Positions 25,705 through 35,351 of a stretch of DNA of 57,444 nt are shown one piece after another (the first letter of the stretch is position 1; every line of letters starts with the position of its first letter). A model generated the notes under the pieces. That model saw only the letters and a list, made by a program, of their open reading frames with translations. It did not search any database and was not told the DNA's origin. The DNA is taken from contig NZ_VICB01000026.1 of NCBI RefSeq assembly GCF_006546835.1, positions 1-57,444 on the forward strand, in the 5' to 3' direction. This DNA is from Actinomyces johnsonii. Its GTDB lineage: Bacteria > Actinomycetota > Actinomycetes > Actinomycetales > Actinomycetaceae. The translations under genes were made by a program, and so were the position numbers.

Positions 25705-25783
25705 GGGACCATGTCTACCGGGCCGACCGGTGTGCCGGGAGCCGCTGTGCGCGCTGTGCTCATCGCGTCAGCCGCATGAGACT

Positions 25784-26746
25784 TCACGGAGCAGTCGTCT
25801 CCGCGGTGGGCTTGTCCGCCTCCGGGGAGGCCGGCCCGCCGGCGGTCGCGGCCTGGGACGGGGCAGCGCTGGTTGCCGCGCCGGCCCCTGCGCTGGAGCT
25901 CGCCCCCGCGGTTGCACCGGCCTTAGAGGCGCCAGGCGCTCCGAAACCGTACTTGGCCAAGACCTCCTGGCCGGCCTTGCCGGTGACGGCGTCGATGAAG
26001 ACCTTGGCGCCCGCGGCGTTCTCGGGGGTGGCGGTCTGGGCGATCGGGTAGTGGTTGACGACGCCGCCGTCGGGGATGTCGATCTTGTCCGCCTTGTCCT
26101 TGGCGGCCGCCGCGTCGGTGGCGTAGACGATGCCGGCGTCGGCCTCACCGGACTCGACTTTGCCGCGCACGTCGGTCACCTTCTGCTCCTCGGAGACGGG
26201 GTTGAGGGTGACGCCCAGGGCTGCGGCGAGCTTCTTGGTGGCCTCGCCGCAGGGGACCTCGGGGGCGCAGATGACCAGGTTGGCGCCGTCGAGTGAGGAG
26301 TCCAGGCCGGTGACGTTCTTCGGGTTGCCCTTGGGAACGATAAGGGTCAGGACATTGGTGGCGAACTCGGTCTGGTCGCCGACCAGCTTCTGGTCCACGG
26401 CGTCCTTCATGGTGGAGTTGTTGGCGGTGGCCAGGACGTCGGCGCTGTTGCCGCCGGCCAGGGAGGCCACCAGGTCCTGCGAGCCCTGGAAGTCGAAGGT
26501 GACGTCCAGGCCGGGGTTGTCCTTCTCCACGGTCTTCTCGATCTCCTCGAAGGCCCCCTGGAGGGAGGCTGCGGCCAGAACCGTGACCTTGCCGGTGGCC
26601 TTCTCGGCGCCGGCCGAGGCCCCCGGGGAGGCGGCGCCCGAAGCGGCGCCGGTGGAGCTGTTGCTGGCAGAGCCGCCGCAGGCGGCCAGTGAGAGGGCGG
26701 AAAGCAAGCTGACGGCGGCGATCGCCGCACGGCGGGTCATCCCCAT
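25784..26746 (-). CDS. modA: Molybdate-binding lipoprotein ModA
   Basis: 320-residue periplasmic-type binding lipoprotein. A signal peptide with lipobox LAAC near residue 23 is followed by a Ser/Ala/Gly tether. The mature fold is typical: VTVLAAASLQGAFEEIE, then FDFQGSQDLVASL and ADVLATANNSTM, with the first-lobe serines that contact the oxyanion. The C-terminal 45 residues are Ala/Pro/Ser-rich and outside the family core; they may span cell-wall material. ATG 26746 has AAGGAG six bases upstream and lies 33 bases after narI, so molybdate uptake is coupled to nitrate reductase expression. Tungstate is an alternative ligand. Confidence 0.92.
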   Translation of the reverse strand: MGMTRRAAIAAVSLLSALSLAACGGSASNSSTGAASGAASPGASAGAEKATGKVTVLAAASLQGAFEEIEKTVEKDNPGLDVTFDFQGSQDLVASLAGGNSADVLATANNSTMKDAVDQKLVGDQTEFATNVLTLIVPKGNPKNVTGLDSSLDGANLVICAPEVPCGEATKKLAAALGVTLNPVSEEQKVTDVRGKVESGEADAGIVYATDAAAAKDKADKIDIPDGGVVNHYPIAQTATPENAAGAKVFIDAVTGKAGQEVLAKYGFGAPGASKAGATAGASSSAGAGAATSAAPSQAATAGGPASPEADKPTAETTAP

Positions 26747-26779
26747 ATGTTCTCCTTACCGGTGCCGGGGCGGCCGGGT

Positions 26780-27568
26780 TCAGGCTCCCTGGGAGGGGGT
26801 GACGTCGTTGATCCCTTGGTTGCCGGTGCCCTGGGTCCGTACCGGGGTCCAGCCGCGCGAGGCCCGGGCGGTGGAGGTGGCCCCCTCGCGTGAACGGTAG
26901 ACCACGTAGGGGCGGGTCGCATAGCCCACAGGCGCGGAGACCGCGTGGACCAGGCGGGTAAAGGGCCAGATCGCCAGGAGCAGGAAGCCGGCGATGACGT
27001 GGAGCTTGAAGGAGACCGGCACGTCGGCCATGAGCTCGGGGCGCGGCTGGAGGACCAGTACCGAGCGCAGCCAGGGGCTGATGGTCTCGCGGTAGTCGTA
27101 GCCGTGGGCGTCGGCGAGCTGGTTGAGGACCGTGGCGGCCGAGCCCAGCAGGACCGGCACGATGAGGAAGCAGTACATGACCAGGTCGTTGCGGGTCGTG
27201 GCCAGGCGCACGCTCTTGACGACGACGCGCCGGTAGATGAGCCCGGCCAGGCCCAGAATCGTCATGATGGCCGCGAAGGTTCCCAAGTAGGTGGCGCCCA
27301 GGTGGTACATGTGCTGGGAGATGCCCAGCATCTCCGTGACGTCCTTGGGCACCAGGAGCCCGACGACGTGACCGCCCATGACCATGAGGAAGCCCAGGTG
27401 GAACAGGGGCGAGGCCAGGCGCAGGATGCGCGACTCGTTCCACTGGGAGGACCGGGAGGTCCACCCGAACTGGTCGGTGCGCCACCGCCAGATCATGCCG
27501 GCCACCAGCAGCACCAGGCTGGCGTAGGGCAGGGCCACCCACAGGAGGTTCTGCTGAATTGGGCTCAT
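26780..27568 (-). CDS. narI: Respiratory nitrate reductase gamma subunit NarI
   Basis: 262-residue membrane cytochrome b that oxidises menaquinol and passes electrons to NarH. Five hydrophobic helices are readable. Heme-ligand histidines fall in LFHLGFLMVMGGHVVGLL and MYHLGATYLG of the N-terminal half and FKLHVIAGFLLL of the C-terminal half, matching NarI. A 40-residue hydrophilic C-terminus follows. Its start is one base beyond the narJ stop, and modA follows closely. Length is slightly above E. coli NarI (225). Confidence 0.95.
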   Translation of the reverse strand: MSPIQQNLLWVALPYASLVLLVAGMIWRWRTDQFGWTSRSSQWNESRILRLASPLFHLGFLMVMGGHVVGLLVPKDVTEMLGISQHMYHLGATYLGTFAAIMTILGLAGLIYRRVVVKSVRLATTRNDLVMYCFLIVPVLLGSAATVLNQLADAHGYDYRETISPWLRSVLVLQPRPELMADVPVSFKLHVIAGFLLLAIWPFTRLVHAVSAPVGYATRPYVVYRSREGATSTARASRGWTPVRTQGTGNQGINDVTPSQGA

Positions 27569-27569
27569 G

Positions 27570-28331
27570 TCATGCTCTCCTGGCTGCTCGTGAGGGGGAA
27601 GGGCCGGCGACCGGTACGGGATCCGGCAGAGTGGGCGAACCGGACAGGCTCGGGTTGCGCACGGGAACGGTGGGGAAGGGCAGGGTGTCGGTGACGCCGA
27701 CGGTCTCGGTGGGCGGACCGGCCGCCACGAGGGCGCGCACGCGCTCGGCGGTGGCCTCGTCGATGCGCGGCAGGGTCATCGAGACGGCCTCCACCAGCCC
27801 GGCATAGGGGGAGGCGGCGTCGGCCAGGGCACTACGGAGCACCTCGATGCCCTCGCGGTGGGAGGACAGGAGCGCGCCTGCCACCTCGTCGCCGCTGCGC
27901 GCGGACAGCTCGAGGACCACCGGCAGGTAGTCGGGCAACTCGTCGGCGGCCATCTCGTAGCCGGCCGCCGCCAGCGCCTGCTTGAAGGCCAGCAGGGCTG
28001 CGCCCCGGTGCCGGGTGTCGCCCACCGTGTAGTACGTCAGGTACAGGCAACAGCGCCGACGCCGGTCGAAGATCTCCACGTAGTGCTCGGCCATGGCGCG
28101 CTCGCCGCGGCGCCGGGCCTGGCCGATGAACTCCTCTAAGAGGACGGCCACCTCCGGCGGCAGACCGGCCAGCTCGGCCTCGACGGCGTTCAGACGCGTC
28201 TCCAGGGTGCCCTCGGCCGGGTAATCCAGCAGCAGCGAGGCAGCCATGTGAACGGTGGCTCGCTGAGAGGAGTCCAGGGGCACCTCGGGGGGCGCCTGAA
28301 GGACTCGGGGAGCGCGGACGAAGGAGACCAT
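27570..28331 (-). CDS. narJ: Nitrate reductase assembly chaperone NarJ
   Basis: 253-residue cytoplasmic chaperone that holds apo-NarGH during Mo cofactor insertion and is not part of the final enzyme. TVHMAASLLLDYPAEG and the DRRRRCCLYLTYYTVGDTR segment are diagnostic of NarJ. The last 50 residues are Pro/Ser-rich and extra compared with the family core. It lies between narH and narI with one-base junctions, as in the standard narGHJI order. Confidence 0.93.
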   Translation of the reverse strand: MVSFVRAPRVLQAPPEVPLDSSQRATVHMAASLLLDYPAEGTLETRLNAVEAELAGLPPEVAVLLEEFIGQARRRGERAMAEHYVEIFDRRRRCCLYLTYYTVGDTRHRGAALLAFKQALAAAGYEMAADELPDYLPVVLELSARSGDEVAGALLSSHREGIEVLRSALADAASPYAGLVEAVSMTLPRIDEATAERVRALVAAGPPTETVGVTDTLPFPTVPVRNPSLSGSPTLPDPVPVAGPSPSRAARRA

Positions 28332-28332
28332 C

Positions 28333-30030
28333 TCAGAGATCCCTGGGGGCCGTGACCGCGGGACCGGTCGACGCGGATCGTGAGGGGACGTCGGCCGTCT
28401 GAGCCTGGCCCACCGGCTGGGGCATGCCGACCTCCGGCATTCCCGGACCGGCAGCCGGCACCGGCTCGCGGCGCACGGTCGGCAGCGGCAGGCTCACCGG
28501 GCCGCCGTTCATGGAGCCGGCACCGCCCTGACCGTGGAAGGAGGCGACGTCGGGGTGGCAGCCGGCCGGCGCCCCCTCGCCCAGGAGGGTCTTGACGTCG
28601 TTGCCCATGGACTCCATGCCGCGCGGGACCTCGGGCTTGGTTGTGGGGATGACGTAGCGATCGTCGTACTTGGCGATGGCCAGCAGACGGTACATGGCCT
28701 CCAGCTTCTTCCCGTCCAGGCCCACGGCGGCGGCGATGGCTGGGTCGGGCTCGCGGCCCAGGCGCACGTCGCGCATGTGGGAGCGCATCGCGGCCAGGCG
28801 CCGCAGCACGAGCTCCACCGTGTTGGTCTCACCGGCCGTGAACAGGCCCGCCAGGTACTCCAACGGGATGCGCATCTCGGAGACGGCCGTCAGCAGCACC
28901 TTGTGGTCCTCCCCGTCCAGCCCGGCTGCCGCCACCTCGTCGACGACCGGGGAGAGCGGCGGGATGTACCAGACCATCGGCATGGTGCGGTACTCGGGGT
29001 GCAGGGGCAGGGCCACCTCGTAGGTGTCGATGAGGTCCCAGATGGGGGAGGCCTGGGCCGCCTCGATCCAGTTGTCCGGGACGCCCTCGGCGCGCGCCCC
29101 GGCCACGACCTCGGGGTCGTGGGGGTTGAGCAGGATCTCGCGCTGGGCCATGTAGAGGTCCTGCGGGTCCTTGACGGCAGCGGCCTGCGAGACGCGATCG
29201 GCGTCGTAGAGGAGGACGCCCAGGTAGCGCAGGCGGCCCACGCAGGTCTCCGAGCACACGGTGGGCTCGCCGACCTCCAGGCGCGGGTAGCACAGGGTGC
29301 ACTTCTCGGCCTTGCCGGTGGCGTGGTTGAAGTAGACCTTCTTGTAGGGGCAGGCCGACACGCACATGCGCCAGCCGCGGCAGGCGTCCTGGTCAACCAG
29401 GACGATGCCGTCCTCGGTGCGCTTGTACATGGCGCCCGACGGGCAGGCGGATACACAGGTGGGGTTGAGGCAGTGCTCGCAGATGCGCGGCAGGTAGAAC
29501 ATGAAGGCCGACTCGATGTCGGTGCGCACCTTGGTGCCCATGGCCTCGATGATCGGGTCCTGCTGGAGGGTCTCCATGGAGCCGCCCAGGTCGTCGTCCC
29601 AGTTGGGGCCCCACTTGATGGTGGGCATGTACTCGCCGGTCAGCTGGCTCTTGGCCCGGGCCACCGGCAGGGCCGGGGAGTCCTTGGGGGCCGAGAGCAG
29701 CTTGTCGTACTCGTAGGTCCACGGCTCGTAGTAGTCCTCGACCGTGGGCATCTCCGGGTTGGCGAAGATGTTGACCAGGCGGCGCAGGCGCCCGCCCGAG
29801 CGGGGCCGCAGGCGGCCCGAGGCGGTGCGCTCCCAGCCGCCGCGCCAGGTCTCCTGGTCCTCCCACCCCTTGGGGTAGCCGACACCGGGGCGGGTCTCGA
29901 CGTTGTTGAACCACATGTACTCGGTGCCCTCGCGGTTGGTCCAGGCCTGCTTGCAGGTCACTGAACAGGTGTGGCAGCCGATGCACTTGTCGAGGTTCAT
30001 CACCATTGCGATCTGGGCCATGACCTTCAT
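28333..30030 (-). CDS. narH: Nitrate reductase beta subunit NarH (iron-sulfur)
   Basis: 565-residue electron-transfer subunit with four iron-sulfur clusters. Cysteine groups are visible: CIGCHTCSVTCKQAW (from C16), CEHCLNPTCVSACP, CRGWRMCVSACP, and CTLC with CSETC. The tryptophan in the third group is the substitution that makes one cluster [3Fe-4S], a NarH hallmark. ATG 30030 overlaps the narG stop by one base (TGATG), which fixes the start; a frame running further upstream is only a shadow inside narG. The C-terminal 60 residues are Pro/Gly-rich and non-conserved. It carries electrons from NarI to NarG. Confidence 0.96.
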   Translation of the reverse strand: MKVMAQIAMVMNLDKCIGCHTCSVTCKQAWTNREGTEYMWFNNVETRPGVGYPKGWEDQETWRGGWERTASGRLRPRSGGRLRRLVNIFANPEMPTVEDYYEPWTYEYDKLLSAPKDSPALPVARAKSQLTGEYMPTIKWGPNWDDDLGGSMETLQQDPIIEAMGTKVRTDIESAFMFYLPRICEHCLNPTCVSACPSGAMYKRTEDGIVLVDQDACRGWRMCVSACPYKKVYFNHATGKAEKCTLCYPRLEVGEPTVCSETCVGRLRYLGVLLYDADRVSQAAAVKDPQDLYMAQREILLNPHDPEVVAGARAEGVPDNWIEAAQASPIWDLIDTYEVALPLHPEYRTMPMVWYIPPLSPVVDEVAAAGLDGEDHKVLLTAVSEMRIPLEYLAGLFTAGETNTVELVLRRLAAMRSHMRDVRLGREPDPAIAAAVGLDGKKLEAMYRLLAIAKYDDRYVIPTTKPEVPRGMESMGNDVKTLLGEGAPAGCHPDVASFHGQGGAGSMNGGPVSLPLPTVRREPVPAAGPGMPEVGMPQPVGQAQTADVPSRSASTGPAVTAPRDL

Positions 30031-33000
30031 CAGAACGTCACCTCCTGGTTGCTGCGGCGACGGATGAGCGTGACCTCGTCGCGGTTGTTGCCCGTGGGGC
30101 CGATGTAGTTGAAGGCGTAGGACAGCTGCCCGTAGCCGCCGGCGAAGTGGCTGGGCTTGAGCACGATCCGGGTCAGCGAGTTGTGCGTCCCGCCGCGCCT
30201 GCCGCTGGATTCGGTCAGCGGGGTGTTCATGGTGCGCTCCTGGGCGTGGTGCATGAAGACCATGCCTTCGGGGATGCGGTGGGAGACGATGGCCCGGGCC
30301 GCCACGATGCCGTTGCGGTTGTACGCCTCGACCCACTCGTTGTCCTTGACGCCGATCTTGTCCGCGTCCTGGGGGCTCATCCAGATGGTCTGGCCTCCGC
30401 GCCCCAGGGTGAGCATGTGCAGGTTGTCGAAGTACTGGGAGTGGATCGCCCACTTGTTGTGCGCGGTGATGTAGCGCACCGCGACCTCCGCCGTGCCCGC
30501 CTGGTTCATGGACACCGAGCCCGGTGCGGCCTCCCCGTACAGGGCGTGGAAGTCCAGCGGCGGTCGGAAGACCGGCAGGGACTCGCCCATGTCCCGCATC
30601 CAATCGTGGTCGAGGTAGTAGTGCATGCGCCCGGTCAGGGTGTGCCAGGGCTTGGCGTGCTCCACGTTGACCACGAAGGCCGAGTAGCGCCTGCCGCCGT
30701 GCTCGGAGCCGGACCACTCCGGGGAGGTGATGACTCCCTGGGGCTTGATCTGGGTATCGGCGAAGGAGATGAGCTTGCCGGCCTCCTCCTCGCTGAGCTC
30801 GACCAGCGTGGTGCCGGTGCGCTTGGACAGCGTGTCCCAGCCCTCGGTGGAGATGCGCCCGTTGGTGGTGCCCGACAGCGTGAAGATCGCGTCGGCGGCG
30901 CGGATGTCGGTGTCGAGCAGTGGCCGGCCGGCGGCCACACCGTCGGCGGAGACCCCGTGGTTGCGGGCCAGGCGCTTCACCTCCGGCCCGGGCTTGAGCA
31001 TGATGCCCTTGCAGGGCAGCCCCAGCTTCTCGGCGAGGGGCCCCAGGGCGTCGAACTTGGCCCGGATCTGGGTGTAGTCGCGCTCGGTGGGCACCAACTT
31101 GGGCATCGTCACCCCCGGCACCCACTCCTGGGGCAGGGCCGAGACATCACCGTGGGCCATCGTCATGGCATCGGGAGTGTCGTGGGTGAGGGGTGCGGCG
31201 ACGACGTCGGTCTGGGTGCCCAGGTAGCGCGGCGCCCAGGCGGAGATGAGCCCGGCCAGGGTCTGGAAGACCTGGAAGTCGGTGCGCGCCTCCCAGGGTG
31301 GGTCGATGGCCGCGTTGAAGGAGTGCACGAAGGGGTGCATGTCGGTCGAGGAGATGTCGTGCTTCTCGTACCAGGTGGCTGCGGGTAGGACGACGTCGGA
31401 GTGCAGGGTGGTGGAGGTGTTGCGGAAGTCCGCGGTCCACATGAGGTCGAGCTTGCCGACAGGGGCCTCATCGCGCCACGTCACCGAGGCCGGTCGCTGC
31501 TCGGGCGGGGTCTCCACAGCGTTGACGTCGTTGTCCGCGCCCACCATGTGGCGCAGGAAGAACTCCGTTCCCTTGGCCGAGCTGCCCAGCAGGTTCGTGC
31601 GCCACGAGCACAGGATGCGGGGGAAGTTCTCGGGGGCGTCGGGGTCCTCGCAGGCGAAGCGCAGCTCACCGGAGCGCAGCTGCTCGACGACGTAGTCCTT
31701 GGGGTCCATGCCCGCCTCGGCGGCCTGCTGGCCCAGAAGCAGCGGACTGCGGTTGAAGGTGGGGTAGGACGGCGTCCACCCGCGCTTCATGGCCTCGACC
31801 ATCGTGTCGGTCGCCGTCTTGCCCGCCAGGGTCCCGGGCCCCAGCGGCGAGGCCAGGCGCTCCGCGGAAGTGGTGTCGTAGCGCCACTGGTCGGTGGTGA
31901 TGTACCAGAAGCCCGTGGAGATCATCTGCCGGGCCGGGCGGTGCCAGTCCAGGGCGAAGGCGTACTGCTGGAAGCCGCTGAGCGGGCGGACCTTCTCCTG
32001 ACCCACGTAGTGGGCCCAGCCGCCGCCGTTGACGCCCTGGGTGGCGCACATGGAGGTCAGCGCCAGGATCGTCCGGTAGATCTGGTCGGCGTGGTAATAG
32101 TGGTTGATTCCCGCACCCATGACGATCTGGGAACGGCCACCGGACTCCACGGCGTTGAGGGCGAAGTCGCGCGCCACCTGGATGATGGCGGGGCCCGGCA
32201 CGCCGGTGATCTCGCTGGCCCAGGCGGGCGTGCCCGGGACGGTGGCGTCCTGGTAGTCCGCGGGCCACTGGCCCGGCATCGAGGGGCGCTCGACGGCGTA
32301 CTGGGCCAGGAGCAGGTCGTAGACGGTGGTGACCAGGCGGTCGCCGATACGGGTGACCGGCACACCGCGGCGCACGACGCCTCCGCCCACAGAACCCTCG
32401 GGGGTGGACGAACCGGGCAGGTCGAAGCGGGGCAGGAGGACCTCGGCGGCCTGGACCTGGGGGCCCTCGCCGTGCAGGTCCATGATGCTCATGACCGGGT
32501 CGACGCCCTCCATGAGCAGGTTCCACTTGCCCTCGCCCTCGGGGGTGAAGCGGTCGGCCAGGGTGCCGCCGGGGTCGGCCGGACCGCGCCGGCGGTCCCA
32601 CACAAGGGGGCGGAACTCGTTCTTCGGGGCGCCGGAGGCCACTCCCTCGACGTCGGAGGCCGTCACGAAGCGGCCGGGCACGTAACCGGTGCCGTCGGGG
32701 GATGCCTCCAGCCCGATGAGGAAGGGAGAGTCGGTGTGGCGGCGCATGTAGTCCAGGAAGAAGGGCTCCTCGCGTTTGACGTGGAACTCGGTCAGGATGA
32801 CGTGTCCCATCGCCTGGGCCAGGGCGCCGTCGGTGCCGGGGGCCACGCGCAGCCACTGGTCGGCGAACTTGGTGTTGTCGGCGTAGTCGGGGGAGACGGC
32901 CACGACCTTCTGCCCGTGGTAGCGGGCCTCGGTCATGAAGTGGGCGTCCGGGGTGCGGGTCAGCGGCAGGTTGGAGCCCCACATCATGAGGTACTGGGAG

Positions 33001-33806
33001 TTGTACCAGTCGCCGGCCTCGGGGACGTCGGTCTGGTCGCCGAAGACCTGCGGTGAGGCCGGGGGCAGGTCGGCGTACCAGTCGTAGAAGGAGAGCATCG
33101 TGGCGCCGATGAGCTCGTGGAGGCGGCCACCGGCGCCGTAGGAGACCTGGGACATGGCCGGGATGACAGAGAACCCGGCGATCCGGTCCGGGCCCCAGGT
33201 CCGGATGGTGTGGACGTAGGCGGCCGCGACGATCTCCATGGCCTCGTCCCAGCCCACACGCACCATGCCGCCCTTGCCGCGGGCCGACTTGTAGGCCTTG
33301 GCGGTGGTCGGGTCTCCGGTGACCTGAGCCCAGGCAGCCACGGGGTCGCCGTCGTTGGCGGACTTCGCAGCGCGGAAGGCGTCCAGCAGCACCGATCGCA
33401 CGTAGGGGTAACGGATACGCGTGGGGGAGTAGGTGTACCAGGAGAAGGCCGCGCCGCGCGGGCAGCCGCGGGGCTCGTACTCGGGCATGTCCGGCCCCGT
33501 GGTGGGGTAGTCGGTGATCTGCTTCTCCCAGGTGATGATGCCGTCGGAGACGTAGACCTCCCAGGCGCACGAACCGGTGCAGTTGACCCCGTGGGTGGAG
33601 TGGACCATCTTGTCGTGGCTCCACCGGTGCCGGTAGAAGGTGTCCGCCTGGCGCCCGCTGGTCAGGAACAGGCGGCGGGCGTCGGCCGAGGCCTGCCCTC
33701 TTCGCAGGTACGAGCCCAGCGTGAGCAGTCCGGGGGCGTTCTCGACCTGCTGGTCGGGCCCGGGGACGATCCCGGGGCCGGTGGGCTGGGAGCCGGTGGT
33801 GCTCAT
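30030..33806 (-). CDS. narG: Nitrate reductase alpha subunit NarG (molybdenum)
   Basis: 1258-residue catalytic subunit reducing nitrate to nitrite at a bis-MGD molybdenum centre, facing the cytoplasm. The FS0 cluster ligands are H72, C76 and C80 in THGVNCTGSC plus C115. The Mo-binding aspartate lies in FYDWYADLPPASPQ (D242), matching Asp222 of the E. coli protein. Length and motifs are those of membrane-bound Nar, not periplasmic Nap. I place the start at ATG 33806, one codon after a TTG, with AAAGGA about ten bases upstream. The first 45 residues are poorly conserved. It leads narGHJI. Confidence 0.97.
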   Translation of the reverse strand: MSTTGSQPTGPGIVPGPDQQVENAPGLLTLGSYLRRGQASADARRLFLTSGRQADTFYRHRWSHDKMVHSTHGVNCTGSCAWEVYVSDGIITWEKQITDYPTTGPDMPEYEPRGCPRGAAFSWYTYSPTRIRYPYVRSVLLDAFRAAKSANDGDPVAAWAQVTGDPTTAKAYKSARGKGGMVRVGWDEAMEIVAAAYVHTIRTWGPDRIAGFSVIPAMSQVSYGAGGRLHELIGATMLSFYDWYADLPPASPQVFGDQTDVPEAGDWYNSQYLMMWGSNLPLTRTPDAHFMTEARYHGQKVVAVSPDYADNTKFADQWLRVAPGTDGALAQAMGHVILTEFHVKREEPFFLDYMRRHTDSPFLIGLEASPDGTGYVPGRFVTASDVEGVASGAPKNEFRPLVWDRRRGPADPGGTLADRFTPEGEGKWNLLMEGVDPVMSIMDLHGEGPQVQAAEVLLPRFDLPGSSTPEGSVGGGVVRRGVPVTRIGDRLVTTVYDLLLAQYAVERPSMPGQWPADYQDATVPGTPAWASEITGVPGPAIIQVARDFALNAVESGGRSQIVMGAGINHYYHADQIYRTILALTSMCATQGVNGGGWAHYVGQEKVRPLSGFQQYAFALDWHRPARQMISTGFWYITTDQWRYDTTSAERLASPLGPGTLAGKTATDTMVEAMKRGWTPSYPTFNRSPLLLGQQAAEAGMDPKDYVVEQLRSGELRFACEDPDAPENFPRILCSWRTNLLGSSAKGTEFFLRHMVGADNDVNAVETPPEQRPASVTWRDEAPVGKLDLMWTADFRNTSTTLHSDVVLPAATWYEKHDISSTDMHPFVHSFNAAIDPPWEARTDFQVFQTLAGLISAWAPRYLGTQTDVVAAPLTHDTPDAMTMAHGDVSALPQEWVPGVTMPKLVPTERDYTQIRAKFDALGPLAEKLGLPCKGIMLKPGPEVKRLARNHGVSADGVAAGRPLLDTDIRAADAIFTLSGTTNGRISTEGWDTLSKRTGTTLVELSEEEAGKLISFADTQIKPQGVITSPEWSGSEHGGRRYSAFVVNVEHAKPWHTLTGRMHYYLDHDWMRDMGESLPVFRPPLDFHALYGEAAPGSVSMNQAGTAEVAVRYITAHNKWAIHSQYFDNLHMLTLGRGGQTIWMSPQDADKIGVKDNEWVEAYNRNGIVAARAIVSHRIPEGMVFMHHAQERTMNTPLTESSGRRGGTHNSLTRIVLKPSHFAGGYGQLSYAFNYIGPTGNNRDEVTLIRRRSNQEVTF

Positions 33807-33921
33807 CAATGGTCCTTTGGTCCGTGAAGCTGGCGGGTTGCTGGTAGGTGGGTGGTGACTGGTCTGTGCGGCCCAGGGCCGAAGAGGGCGGGGCGGGCGC
33901 TGAGTTCTTCTGGCCGGCCCC

Positions 33922-33953
33922 GGCGACGCTGCCGAGCTCTCAGCAGCGTCGCC
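33922..33953 (-). terminator. Hairpin between narK and narG
   Basis: 11-base arms (33922-33932 and 33943-33953) with a 10-base loop, about 70 bases past the narK stop and 116 before narG. No T-run follows, so it may be a weak terminator or an mRNA stability element that tunes narK against narGHJI. Confidence 0.45.
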
Positions 33954-34022
33954 GTCGGGCCGATCATTCGGTTGTGGGCGGTCGGCTCGGCGGAGCGGGC
34001 CCGGCCGATGCCGGATGCCGGA

Positions 34023-35351
34023 TCAGCCCGGACGCTTGGCGCCCGGCTTGGCGTAGCGGATCCAGCAGATGACGGCGCATACGATGCAGAAGACGGCGCA
34101 GCTGTAGAAGAAGACGTGCGTCGGCATGAGGGTCAGAGCGATGCCGACCAGGAAGGGGCCGAGCGAGGCCACGGCGGCGGTGAAGCCGATGGCGCCGCCG
34201 GCCTGGCGCTTGGGCATGATCATCGGCATCTGCTTGAAGGTCGAGGCGTTGCCGACGCCAGCGAAGAAGAACATGGCCAGCAGCGCCACCATGAAGATGG
34301 TGAAGTCGGCCGGGTCGTCGGCACTCGCCACCAGGTATCCGCACCACCCCATGGTGATGGCCATGCCGATCGCGGAGACGAAGGTCCAGATCGCCCCGCC
34401 GAAGCGGTCGCACAGGGGACCCCATGCGAAGCGCAGGAAGGAGCCGATGAGGGTGCCGATGAAGGCGTAGGAGGCTCCCTGGGGCAGGTCGGAGGCAGCG
34501 AACCTCTGGGCCAGGTCGGAGGCGGCCCCGTAGTTGTTGTTGATGATGTTGGCGGTCTGGGCGGCGAAGCCGGAGAAGACGCCGAAGGTCATGATGTACA
34601 GGACCGTCATGAGCCAGGTGTCGAGGTTGCCGAAGATGTCCATCTGCTCCTTGATGTTGGCCTTGAGCGGGACGTCCTTGATATAGCGGAAGGTCAGGAA
34701 GGCTGCGATAAGGGACCAGGGCAGGAAGAAGACGGTGGCGTTGACGACCATGGGGGCGCCCTCGTGGTGGGGGGCGACCCAGGTCAGCCCGAACAGGCTG
34801 ATGCTCATGAGGAAGGGGGCGGCAAGCTGGATGACGCTCATGCCCATGTTGCCCAGGCCGCCCTGCAGGCCCAGGGCGGTGCCGGCTAGGCGCTTGGGGA
34901 AGTAGAAGCCGGTCGAGGGCATGTAGCCGGAGAAGGTGGCGGCCCCGATACCGCAGGCGAAGGACAGGGCGAGCAGGACGCCGAAGGAGGTGTTGTGGTT
35001 CTGCACCGCGAAGAACCAGCCGAGCATCGGCAGGATGTACAGCAGGGAGGACCAGCCGATCATCTTGCGGGCGCCGATGGTGGCGGGCAGGAACATGTAG
35101 ATCAGGCGCAGCGCGGCGCAGGACAGACCCGGCATGGAGGTGATCCAGTAGATCTGGTTCTTGGTCAGGTGGAAGCCGATGTCGTTGAGTCTGGGGGCCA
35201 CGGCGCTGGGCAGGAACCAGACGGTGAAGCCGAGCATGAGGGAGAAGGTGGTAATAGCCAGAGTGGTCCAGGCGATCTTCGCGGACCAGTTCTCCGGCTC
35301 CTCGGGGTTCCACCCTGTGAGGACGCGACCGGAGGTGTCGAGCGTGGACAT
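34023..35351 (-). CDS. narK: Nitrate/nitrite transporter NarK
   Basis: 442-residue major-facilitator protein with twelve hydrophobic helices that imports nitrate and exports nitrite. Nitrate signature motifs are visible: GGLGNMGMSVIQLAAP in helix 5 and AGVGNASTFKQMP in helix 11, with substrate arginines expected in helices 2 and 8 (ALRLIYMF and SFLRFAWGPLCDRFGG). ATG 35351 is preceded by AGGAG with five-base spacing; a longer frame to 35534 lacks conservation. It precedes narG by 216 bases in the same orientation. Confidence 0.93.
   Translation of the reverse strand: MSTLDTSGRVLTGWNPEEPENWSAKIAWTTLAITTFSLMLGFTVWFLPSAVAPRLNDIGFHLTKNQIYWITSMPGLSCAALRLIYMFLPATIGARKMIGWSSLLYILPMLGWFFAVQNHNTSFGVLLALSFACGIGAATFSGYMPSTGFYFPKRLAGTALGLQGGLGNMGMSVIQLAAPFLMSISLFGLTWVAPHHEGAPMVVNATVFFLPWSLIAAFLTFRYIKDVPLKANIKEQMDIFGNLDTWLMTVLYIMTFGVFSGFAAQTANIINNNYGAASDLAQRFAASDLPQGASYAFIGTLIGSFLRFAWGPLCDRFGGAIWTFVSAIGMAITMGWCGYLVASADDPADFTIFMVALLAMFFFAGVGNASTFKQMPMIMPKRQAGGAIGFTAAVASLGPFLVGIALTLMPTHVFFYSCAVFCIVCAVICWIRYAKPGAKRPG

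Noticed and set aside
28333..31125. 930-residue minus-strand frame reaching past narH
   Set aside because: The part beyond 30030 lies inside narG in another frame; the TGATG junction and MKVMAQIAMVMNLDKC fix the narH start at 30030.
31401..33056. 551-residue plus-strand frame opposite narG
   Set aside because: Low-complexity Gly/Arg/Val-rich antisense frame produced by high GC; no domain seen.
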